NCBI GenBank assembly: GCA_025766275.1
Contig: JAFKAC010000082.1
Location: 179,001-243,000, forward strand
Length of the DNA: 64,000 bases
From: Lactarius indigo
Lineage: Eukaryota; Basidiomycota; Agaricomycetes; Russulales; Russulaceae
Direction of reading: 5' to 3'
Part shown: one piece after another, positions 35,014-44,571 of the stretch
Layout: every line of letters begins with the position of its first letter
Numbering within the stretch: the stretch's first letter is position 1
Position numbers and translations under genes: made by a program
The notes under the pieces: model-generated
Told to the model about the DNA's origin: nothing
The model's database searches: none
What the model saw: only the letters and a program-made list of their open reading frames with translations

Positions 35014-35489
35014 TGTTACAAATCAACCGGTTATGACTACAGACCGACTCTAGCATTAGTCATGGACACTTACATCATATCAGTCAGCATAGTAATACAC
35101 ACGTGATTGTGGCTCATGTATGACTCATTCCTAGGATAGCTGTACTAGGGTTCGAGCTAGTTACACTATTGGTCTCTTACTGTTCTAGCAGCGCTTTAAA
35201 GCCTGTGTGTATTTGTATAAGTAGTCGTCTCGAAAGACCAAGAGTCCCCATCTTGGTCTTCTTCAATCCACCCTTGACTTGTCTTTTGCCTGCCTTAGTC
35301 TTTGACTAAGTGTGCTCTCACTTCTATCCGCCAAGGGATAGTCTTCTTCTACCTTTGCTGCAGCGTGTGCCAGTGTGCCCCTGTTCAGCTTGTGTTGGGT
35401 TGACATGTGATCCCCATTCGCCTTACTTTCGCTAAGTCGATTATGCCTATCTTAAGTCCAAGTCGGACTAACACTGGTGGAGCATAACA
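35014..35489 (+). mobile_element. 5' LTR of element C
   Basis: 476 bp from TGTTACAAATC to GAGCATAACA, with a TATTTGTATAAG promoter-like motif near 35208. The body of the element begins ATTAAGACC, as in element B. Confidence 0.92.
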
Positions 35490-37471
35490 TTAAGACCAAG
35501 ATCCTCATCGTGGCGTATTCAACCAGAGACCAGTGGACGTCCTTCCATCCCTATCACATTGAACGACAAGGAGATTGCAACGTACCAACAAGATTCTTAG
35601 GAGCAGCCCAGTGGAGAGAACGAGGAGAAGACACAGGGTATTTTGTAGAGTTCAATGGTCCCAGCCATTTTTGACCTGTTGAGTTCAATTTCGAACACCT
35701 CTGTTGGACTGAGGTTACTTGGAACCCCATAGATTTCCGCTGGGATATCGTACGACCAGCAGGAAGGAATTACAACTGCGACATTGATGCGCAAGAGCTC
35801 AATAGCCGTGCAGATTACGGTCCCATCAACGGACAAGCACAAGAACACACAGATGAAGGGATTAGTGGAGAAGAAGCCTCTGACAGTCAACAATCGCCAA
35901 GCAGAGGAACCACACCAGCAGAAGACGCCAGCTTAGGAGCCATTGGCGACCACATTATACAACAAACTGAGTCTCTCACTATTCACCAAACCGAACCAGA
36001 AGTAATCCACATCCACAGCCCAGCAGTCACTATGGCTACTGCCACCATAACACAAGAAGAAGTACGACTAGCCACTGAAACTATAGAACAGCTGGCTCGT
36101 GAAGAACAGCAACGCATTACAGAAGAAGCACGAGCCATATTGGCTCCTATCAACCCACATACTGGTCACCGCATGACAGACGACGATGTAGCCATTCACT
36201 GCGCCATTGGGCCAGATGTACCCGATCCCCCTAGTGGAGGAGGCGGACCCCCTGGAGGATTACCAGGAGGAGGACCGCTGCCACAAGAGCATGGATTCGG
36301 AGGATTCCCAGGAGGATTCCCTGGAGGGCCACCAGGAGGAGGACATCCTGGAGGGGGGATACTAGGTGCAGGTCCCATCATTCTTCCCCAAAATAACAAA
36401 TTAGTGGGTGAAGCCCCCACAGTATTTGACAGAGAACATGCCAAAGTTGAAGCATTCCTCACGCAATGGCATGTTTACTGGGGCATGAACACAGATGAAG
36501 GCATCATGGCCACGCCATATCAAAGAGCCCTGCTATTTCTCTCCTACATCAAGGGCGTCAACGTCAGTGAATGGGTATTGGCAATGCTCACCTGGCTCAA
36601 TGGCCAGATACAAACAGGAATACCCTGTACCAGCGAAGGACTATGGAACAAAGTCACGCGCAGCTTTATGCAGCGCTTCAGAAATACAATGGAACAGGAG
36701 CAAGCTCAATATGAACTCAAGAAGGGTATCAAGATGATCGGAGGCAATCTAGATGAGTATTGCACCCAATTCGAACAGTTAATACACTGTGCTCAGTACA
36801 GACTCGACGATCCACAAATGCTCGATTTATTCGCAAGCGGATTGCCAAAAGACCTATACGAAAAGGTCTATACTTTGGACAACCCCTGTAACTACCGTGA
36901 GTGGAAAGAAGCAGCCACCACTCGCCAGCAACAATACCTCCACCTCAAGGCCATACTAAATAAAGGAGTCCCGCCAGGACAAGGACAAGGGCGACTACGC
37001 CAACAGCAACAATGGCAGGGACCGCCGCGAAGCTCTTGGAAACCAAGGAATCTACCCCGAGATCCAAACACAATGGACACATCGGCAGATCAAATCCGAG
37101 GGCAACTCACAGGAGCCGAAGACATACTCACTCCCCATCCCCCATATCGACCTCAAGGAGGATTTTTACAAAAAGGAGGAGGATGAAATAACCCAAGGCC
37201 AGTCACTTGTTACAGCTGTGAAAAAGACGGACACATGGCCCAAGATTGTAGACAACCACGAGGGGGATATCAACCCCCAGCATCAAGCAGTCGGTATATC
37301 GATACCAACTACCATCAGCAAGAATCTGAAGTCACTACCAGGGCAGTCCAAGAAGTACCCCCTCAACAGCGCGCCAGCGACTGGCTCAATGGAGTAGCAG
37401 GAGAATCAGACGACATAAAAGACATTATCCTCCAACAGTTGTGGAAGAAGGAGGGTTTTCAGGACGCCTGA
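35490..37471 (+). pseudogene. gag of element C (TGA stops at 35672 and 37184)
   Basis: Capsid and nucleocapsid polyprotein homologous to element B gag. The upstream in-phase part (ILIVA, YFVEFNGP, FNFEHLCW, RWDIVRPAG) is conserved but without ATG, and is broken by TGA at 35672-35674. The ATG at 36032 (MATATITQEE) matches the ATG near 10779 in element B. Then follow a Gly/Pro-rich linker (36228-36370), the gag domain (FLTQWHVYWGMN near 36459) and, after a TGA at 37184-37186 in an Arg/Gly-rich stretch, the CCHC knuckle CYSCEKDGHMAQDC near 37210-37251. Gag ends with TGA at 37469-37471. Both internal stops sit where arginine is expected. Confidence 0.85.
37453..37459 (+). promoter_or_regulatory. 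Predicted -1 ribosomal frameshift site, G_GGT_TTT, element C
   Basis: Gag phase reads GAG GGT TTT CAG, ten bases before the gag stop, the same heptamer and spacing as element B although the flanking codons differ. Pol is open in the -1 frame (GRLNPLAWV). Confidence 0.65.
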
Positions 37472-39138
37472 ACCCATTGGCCTGGGTGAGGGCAGTTAAT
37501 TGTAACAGTGTAATCATGACTCGCTATTGTTCTATGAGAGTTCCAGTATCAATTCACACCAGTTACACAATGGCCGACATACGAGCATTAGTCGACTCAG
37601 GAGCAACCCACTGCTTCATGAGACCCTCCTTTGTTAAAAGGATGGGATTCGGGACCAAACCGCTAGAAGTCCCAAAAAAAATATGGAACATCGACAACAC
37701 GGAGAACAAATCAGGGCATATCACCCATTATGTTGACGTCGATGTGCAAACTAAAGGAATTAATAAGGAAATACGCTTCCTCATCATGGACATAGGAGAC
37801 AAAGACGTCATACTAGGATATCCCTGGCTTGCTATATACGACCCCCATATCAAATGGTCACAAGTGGCCATACATGAGGCCATGCTTCCCATCATCATCT
37901 GATCAGTAAACCCCTGTATCAAACGGATCACGCCTGTAGTGGCAGCATCCTCAGTACAAGATGAAGAGTATGAAGTCGTACATTCCTGCATCATTACTGA
38001 TGAACAACGACAACAATTTGAAGAAAGCTGTCAAATCAGGGCGACCGCCACAGATCTCGCCATCACTGCCCATCAATATGTCACAAAAGCTGAGTTACCT
38101 CCCGAATATCGAGAGTTTGAACACCTCTTCAGTGAAGAAGCATCGGACAGGTTTCCTCCCAGTAGACCCTGGGATCACACGATTGAGTTCAAGCCAGGAA
38201 CGGCTGACACCATTGACTACAAAATATACCCAATGACTCAGGAGGAAGACAAGAAATTACACAAATGGATAGACAAACAGCTGAAGAAGGGATACATACG
38301 ACCTTCCAAGTCTCCGTACGCATCCTCCTTCTTTTTCATCAAGAAGAAGGACGGGAAGCTACGACCAGTACAAGATTACCGAAAGATTAACACAGTTACC
38401 ATTCGCAATCAATATCCCCTCCCTCTCATTTCCGACCTCATCACCGACCTAAGCAACGCCCACATCTACACGAAGCTTGACGTCAGATGGGGATATAACA
38501 ACATACACATCAAAGAAGGAGACGAAGAGAAAGCTGCATTTAAAACGCGATACAGACTATTCGAACCTACGGTGATGTTCTTCGGCTTAACCAACTCCCC
38601 TGCGATGTTTCAGACCATGATGAACTTCATATTCAGAGATATCATGGCCAAACACGAAGCACGCGGTATGGTTATTCAAGTATACATGGATGATATTGGC
38701 ATCGCAACAGGACTCAATCACTCCCTCCAAGACCACATTGAAGCAGTTAAAGACGTATTCCGTGTATCTGCGGAGCACGACCTGTACTACAAGCTCGAAA
38801 AATGTCTCTTCCACTCCCCACGCATGGATTACCTGGGGGTAATCCTTGAAAAGGGGGTGACTCGCATGGACCCTGTCAAAATTTCTGGCATCAAGGACTG
38901 GCCTATGCCAACCAAAGTTAAGGACGTCCACTCTTTTCTCGGCTTCTGCAACTTTTACCGACCTTTCATACGAGGTTTTGCAACCAAAGCACGACCACTC
39001 AACAAACTCACATGTAAGAATACCAAATGGCACTGGGGAACTGAAGAAGAAAAGGCTTTCCAAGACCTTAAAACCCTCGTCACCAGCGAACCTGTTCTAG
39101 CACACCCTGACCTCACCCAACAATTTGAGTTGGAAGTT

Positions 39139-39224
39139 GACGCATCAGGATTTGCAAGTTGACGCATCAGGATTTGCAAGTCGACGCATCAGGATTTGCA
39201 AGTCGACGCATCAGGATTTGCAAC
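39139..39224 (+). repeat. 22-bp tandem repeat, nearly four units, at the RNase H catalytic site
   Basis: Units begin at 39139, 39161, 39183 and 39205 with core GACGCATCAGGATTTGCAAG. The last unit is partial. The unit encodes the start of RNase H (DASGFA). Three extra 22-bp units total 66 bp, so the downstream phase is unchanged although the repeat itself is read in all three frames and contains a TGA. Elements A and B have one unit only. Confidence 0.95.
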
Positions 39225-42200
39225 TGGAGTGGTCCTTCTTCAATGCAAAGCAGACGGCAAACAACACCCCATCGGTTACTATTCGTCCACCCTCAATGAA
39301 GCAGAATGAAATTACAACATCTACAACCTCGAACTTCTTGCAATCGTTAAAGCCTTCCGCCATTGGAGACCTCTCCTGGCAGGTTCCCCCCACAAGATCA
39401 AAGTTTTCTCTGATCATCTCAACCTACAATACTGGAAATCACCACAGAAAATTAGTAGGCACATCACCAGGGAAGTACTCGAACTCTCTGAGTATGACTT
39501 TGAAATTCACCACATCAAGGGGACCTCCAATGGACATGCCGACGCACTGTCACAAAGACCAGACTACAACCAAGGAGAAAACGACAATGAAGGAATAATG
39601 GTATTACCAGAGAGCGTCTTTATATGTGCCACCACTTTAGAAGAACCACGACATCCACATGGAAGACGGGAAATCCTACCAGCAGAAATGACCCCAGAAC
39701 ACCCTGTTTACGAACAGGACATAGCTAAGTTAAAACCCTGGGTCGACAGTCATAGACTAAAAGATATCGAAGGGACATGGTACAAGGATGGATGTTGAGT
39801 AGTCACTGGCAGTATCCATGACAAGCGCACCATTATCGCCGCCCATCATGACTCTCCTGTATACGGCCATCTGGGCATTAAGCGCACCCTTCAACTCACA
39901 GAATGACACTACTGGTGGCCACAAATGAAAAACGACATAACAGACTATGTTAAGGGGTGCGCAGAATGCCAACGACACAAAGTCAACCTCTGTCCCATCT
40001 GAGCGCCCCTACAACCCATTTATCCTAAACCGGAAGCCCTGCCATTCGAAACCATCACAGTGGACTTCATCACCAAACTTCCTGTGTCCCGTGGTTATAA
40101 TTCTATTCTAACGGTAACAGACCACGACTGCACCAAAGCCACTATCTTTATCCCTTGCCATGAAGAGATAACAGCTGAAGGGACGGCCGCTCTGTACATG
40201 TCTCACGTCTTTCCATGATTTGGGCTCCCCTCGCATGTCATCAGTGACCAAGACCCTCGATTCACATCCAAATTCATGCGGGAAATATGCAAAATCCTTG
40301 GCATCAGCCAAAATATCTCAACCGCTTACCACCCCAGAACCGACGGCCAATCGGAATGAACAAATCAATGGCTAGAACAATACCTCCGCTTTTGGGTAAA
40401 TGAGCAGCAAGACGATTGGGTTCAATATCTACCCATAGCAGAATTCACACACAACAATTGGCCAAACGAGACCACATGGGAGTCCCCCTTTTTCCTCCTA
40501 TCAGGGTTCAACCCTTGCACTGATTGGACCAATAGACCATCTCCTATCCCACAGGTGTCACTAAGGCTAGACCAATTTAAACGGGCGCGACAGCGTGCCT
40601 TCTCCTATATGTTCGGGGCGTAAAAGTCATGGGTCAAACACAAAGATACGCCCAAATTCGAGAAGGGAGATCTTGTGTGGCTTGAGGGACACCACCTACG
40701 TACACATCAACCAACCGCAAAATTAGTGGCAAGACGACATGGACCATTTAAGGTCATCCAGGTGATGTCCCCTGTCAACTACCACCTTGAACTTCCCACA
40801 CAGTGGAGCATCCATGACGTCTTCCACATAGATCTTCTCACACCTTATTGCGAGACACCCACGCACGGACCAAATTATCAGCACCCACCACCGGATTTAG
40901 TCGATAACAAAGAAGAATACGAGGTCGAGAAGATTCTGGACTCTCGGCGATTCGGCAGAAGACGTTGGCTCCAGTACCTTGTCAAATGGAAGGGTTATCC
41001 GGACTCAGACAATCAGTGGGTCGATAAGGAGGATGTCTTTGCTGATCAAGCCATTTGGGACTTCAAAGCTTTGAACCCTGACCAAGAAGTACATATAAGG
41101 GCAACTTGATGCTGCACTAAGTCCTCACCGCCCACTTCTATCTCCCATCCTCTCATGACTACTCCCACCAATGCCTCCACACCGAACCCCATGCTCCTTG
41201 AACATCTCACAAGGGGTGCAGTGGCCCGTAATACGCTACACACCTTCAGAGCTCCTGAAGACGTCCCAGATGAAGAGGGGCTTATCACCCAGCAAGAGTG
41301 GGACACCATTCAGAGGCAATTCCCCTTACCTACTGGAGGGGTCCTCACCAACAATGCCGCCCCCACTTACAACCTTATCAACCCCAACACTGGTCGGCAG
41401 TTCAACACCACCCCCATCACCTCCAGTGAACTCGCTGCCCTTCGAGCGGCTCTCCCAAGCACTGACAAGCGCACAGTCACTCCAAGCATGGGAGATGCAG
41501 TGGAAGGAGACGGTGCGCAAATGGCAGGATGAGCAACTACACCTGGCGGAGATGCAGAGGAAAGCAAGGAAGGCGAGGCAGAAGTATTGGAGGACGGTGA
41601 TGCTGTCTATGACGACAGCGATCAGTACCCGGCGAGGCACTCTTTCCTTAGAACACGAAGCCACACTGACGATCCCAATGCCACCCCTTACATTGTCTAC
41701 ACCAACGGAGACCCCATGTACCGAGGAGACATCCAAGTCTTCTGAGTGACGCCCCACAAGCCCCAATCTCCTGAAGACAATCCCACCTCCCTTATGGCGC
41801 CAGAAGGGTTCCGGCGCAATAGGGGACCCAATTCAATTCCCTTCAAGGTCAAGCTCCCCGGAGGGCGAGTTGTAGACACAGACCATGTGCAAGTGGTCAT
41901 ATGCGGCAACCCATTCGTGTTGGGGTTGGTGAGTGGATTGCCATATGTCTATGGCCAACCCCTGTATGCCAGACCGCACCGCCCTCACAACAACCGAGCC
42001 TTCATTGCTCACGAAGACCTCATCATGATCAAAGAGGGTAACACCACATACCACGCCCTTGAAAAGATAGGGGATGAATCTCTCACGGCTGAGATTCACC
42101 GCTACCAGGTGGCCACATTTCACGAAGACCGGTTGTTGGCGCGTATGAGGGAGATCAGGCTCCAACTGGCAAACGTCATGCAGGATAAGCTCGATTCCAT

Positions 42201-42308
42201 CTACAGGTTGGAGAGGGCTAACACATTTTGGCAAATCAAGGAGGTGCAGAAGGATTGGCCACTGTCGGCCTTTATGTGAGGTGGGCCTCGCATCTGAAAA
42301 GGGGGTAA

Positions 42309-42784
42309 TGTTACAAATCAACCGGTTATGACTACAGACCGACTCTAGCATTAGTCATGGACACTTACATCATATCAGTCAGCATAGTAGTACACACATG
42401 ATTGTGGCTCGTGTATGACTCATTCCTAGGATAGCTGTACTAGGGTTCGAGCTAGTTACACTATTGGTCTCTTGCTGTTCTAGCGGCGCTTTAAAGCCCG
42501 CGTGTATTTGTATAAGTAGTCGTCTCGAAAGACCAAGAGTCCCCATCTTGGTCTTCTTCAATCCACCCTTGACTTGTCTTTTGCCTGCCTTAGTCTTTGA
42601 CTAAGTGTGCTCTCACTTCTATCCGCCAAGGGATAGTCTTCTTCTACCTTTGCTGCAGCGTGTGCCAGTGTGCCCCTGTTCAGCTTGTGTTGGGTTGACA
42701 CATGATCCCCATTCACCTTACTTTCGCTAAGTCGATTATGCCTATCTTAAGTCCAAGTCAGACTAATGCCAGTGGAGCGTAACA
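42309..42784 (+). mobile_element. 3' LTR of element C
   Basis: 476 bp, preceded by GAAAAGGGGGTAA. It differs from the 5' LTR at 16 sites, every one a purine-purine or pyrimidine-pyrimidine change, about half of them CpG against TpG or CpA. Confidence 0.92.
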
Positions 42785-43614
42785 CTGGTGCACTTCATCA
42801 AGGAACTCATACCACCTCATGTCAGTACGTGCATTAAAGGTGTGTTTTATATTGTCATCAACCACCTCAACACGGAACTCCCAGACTTCAACGTGATCAG
42901 CAATAACTTCTCAGCATGGAGGCGGCAATACTCACCTCCCTCACTAATCTCTTTATTAGGGTAGGACTTCCCTAGCTGTGCAACTGCAGTCGACGATGAA
43001 GCAGCATTGTTGGTGCCCACACCCCCACCACTCCCACACCCCAGAGCAGCCCGGTCCTCTGGCCCATTGGCGACATGACCATGCATGTTGCATGTGGGTG
43101 AGTCTTCCTCGCCAGTTGTGGCATACCAAGCAGCTGACAGATCCATCATGAAAGGAGCCAATGGTGGAGCCATGGGGTATTGTGCATAACCCCATGGCTG
43201 AGGTGGCGTTGTACTGATCCCAGCACCATAGGCGTGGTGGTATGGGACTGGTGGGTACGCTGGCGGGTAGAACGTCGTACCATGAGAATGTGTGTAGGTC
43301 AGTGGCGAATTTACAGGCAGGCCAGCCAACATTTGCTGACTATTGTTTGGAATAGGAAGGCCTGCCACTGAGGGCGGCAGATGCAGAGGCAAGGGAGGAA
43401 CTGGAGACAGGTGAGGGACCTCAGGTGGTGGTGGTGACATTGGCGGCAGTGAGTCTGGAGTGGATGGCTGCAACACGCGGAGGATAACTTTGCATGGACG
43501 AGACCGAGGCTGCCTGGACGAGCTCTCTTGGGTACGCACACTCTTCTGATGACGTTGAGTAGGGGACATCAGGTATGTCAATGATACTTTTGGTATCATC
43601 ATTTTGGTAAACAT

Positions 43615-44571
43615 CTGTGTCTTTTATACTTCCCATTTCAGGGCTCACTTGTCCACGTCAAACACCACCTCCCCCTTCCCTGTCGCTAGACTCGCTACCT
43701 ACAAGCTTCCTGTTTCAACTCTCAAACACTGCGGCTGCAAGTATATTCTATTTACAAAGGTAGCGATGGGTTCGTTGACAACAGGGGTTGTGCTGGTAGC
43801 TATTTTTCCAAAGGGGAATTGAGTCATGCTTCACACGATGCGCATGAGCCATGCGTGCCGACATTCTCTTGACGACCAGATGTGTAACAGCTACATTTCA
43901 TATGACTTTGTATCCTATTTCATCAGACTCTCCCCCACACAAAGTGGGACCCTTGCATAGCATGACTTTGTCTTGAAAACAATGCCTTGAAAATGATAAG
44001 TCCATTATATAATTGTTTTGTTAAATTAATATCATTAGTTTTTGTGGAAGAAAACTCGGCATGGTCGCCGAAACACCCATTTAAACCCTGCTGTGTGTAA
44101 AAAATCGTCGTAAGGTATCTATCGTTATGAAAACCGCTGTAAGCACATAAAAAAATTTATTTTCATTTTCTGATGCCACGGCATTCTTGTTGATTGAACT
44201 TTTCCAACCCGCTTCATCTTTCAATCTTACGGAACAATGGATAGAGCATCCTATTGGCTTTGACGAGCGATATGGTGGCGCCGGGAAGGCCTTCCGAAAT
44301 GAAGCCGCAAGGATCCGGAACATCGTCAGAGAGCCACATGTCTGCCGAGTTGTTGGTCCTCTGCAATGCTTAATATTGTGATGGTCACAGTTAGAGCTGG
44401 ACAAGATTCGGTCTTAGTCGAACCTCGGGGGCCATCAGCAAGTCCCGCCAACCCGATTAGCCCGTTGACATCACACCAGCAATTAGTTAAAGGCTAACCC
44501 AAGTCTTTCGGGGCTCTAGCTTTCTAAACCAGCAGAATCCACCTTTACATCCTTCTCGCTAGGCGGATACA
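43615..44571. other. Right end of the Tc1/mariner element and left flank of the host genes
   Basis: 43615-44139 is untranslated sequence of the Tc1/mariner element (upstream of its second gene) and its right inverted repeat. 44142-44571 is host DNA; a frame near 44190-44380 reads IEHPIGFDERYGGAGKAF and could be the tail of a gene cut by the transposon, but nothing supports it beyond the open frame. Confidence 0.35.

Larger units (their letters stand above)
37441..42279 (+). pseudogene. pol of element C, heavily interrupted
   Basis: Protease (ALVDSGATHCF near 37587), reverse transcriptase (YMDD near 38687), RNase H (VDASGFA, duplicated by the repeat at 39139), integrase and chromodomain (VKWKGYPDSDNQW near 40983-41022) are all recognisable and collinear with element B. 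Stops seen in phase: TGA 37900, TGA 39307, TGA 39796, TGA 39904, TGA 40000, TGA 40216, TGA 40357, TAA 40621 and TGA 41107. At 39904, 40216 and 40357 element B has CGA in the same codon. After the chromodomain a variable region leads to the conserved final domain (about 41746-42279), which remains open to its stop TGA at 42277-42279. Confidence 0.9.
35014..42784 (+). mobile_element. Ty3/gypsy chromovirus, element C (complete but decayed)
   Basis: 7771 bp with two 476-bp LTRs. It interrupts the second gene of the Tc1/mariner element: joining 42785 and 35008 on the minus strand restores the frame VHQ-HFDRP if five bases are treated as the target duplication. The two 5-bp flanks on the minus strand are ACCAG and ACTGG, differing by two transitions. 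The LTR pair differs at 16 positions, all transitions. Pol contains about ten in-frame stops plus a 22-bp repeat expansion. Confidence 0.92.
33532..43614 (-). pseudogene. Second gene of the Tc1/mariner element: Pro-rich protein with SAM-like end, split by element C
   Basis: Unknown function. Minus-strand exons, inferred from frame continuity, are 43614-42936 and 42885-42785, then after element C 35008-34838, 34782-34528 and about 34479-33532. The first exon is Pro-rich with many Tyr and His (PPEVPHLSPVPPLPLHLPPS type sequence). The middle carries VWEFRVEVVDD, GFQISGDAG and WNDALAQLLGKVRSAQT. After a TAA at 34555-34557 come EISLWAKYI and PPxxKxFD-like sequence, repeats of (V)PAPEPIVP, and a helical segment LAEMGIEDVVDLYSLPVELLATF that resembles a SAM domain. 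Similar architectures exist in mushroom genomes as uncharacterised proteins (recollection, not searched). Its end is 214 bp from the transposase stop, convergent, inside the same inverted repeats. Confidence 0.55.
32007..44139. mobile_element. Tc1/mariner element with TA target duplication, carrying a transposase and a second gene
   Basis: The left end is TA-CAGCGGTTTTCATAAC (TA at 32005-32006) and the right end is its inverse, GTTATGAAAACCGCTG-TA (TA at 44140-44141). The inverted repeats match over about 28 bp with one mismatch (through ATAGATACCTT), and a further GCAGGGTT motif recurs inside both ends. The TA duplication and the DDE transposase inside agree on the Tc1/mariner class. Total length is 12133 bp, of which 7771 bp is the nested element C, giving an original of about 4.36 kb. 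That is long for this class because of the convergent second gene. Confidence 0.88.

Noticed and set aside
39139..39224. CRISPR-like array
   Set aside because: The units are contiguous without spacers and encode RNase H residues of a retroelement in a eukaryotic genome.
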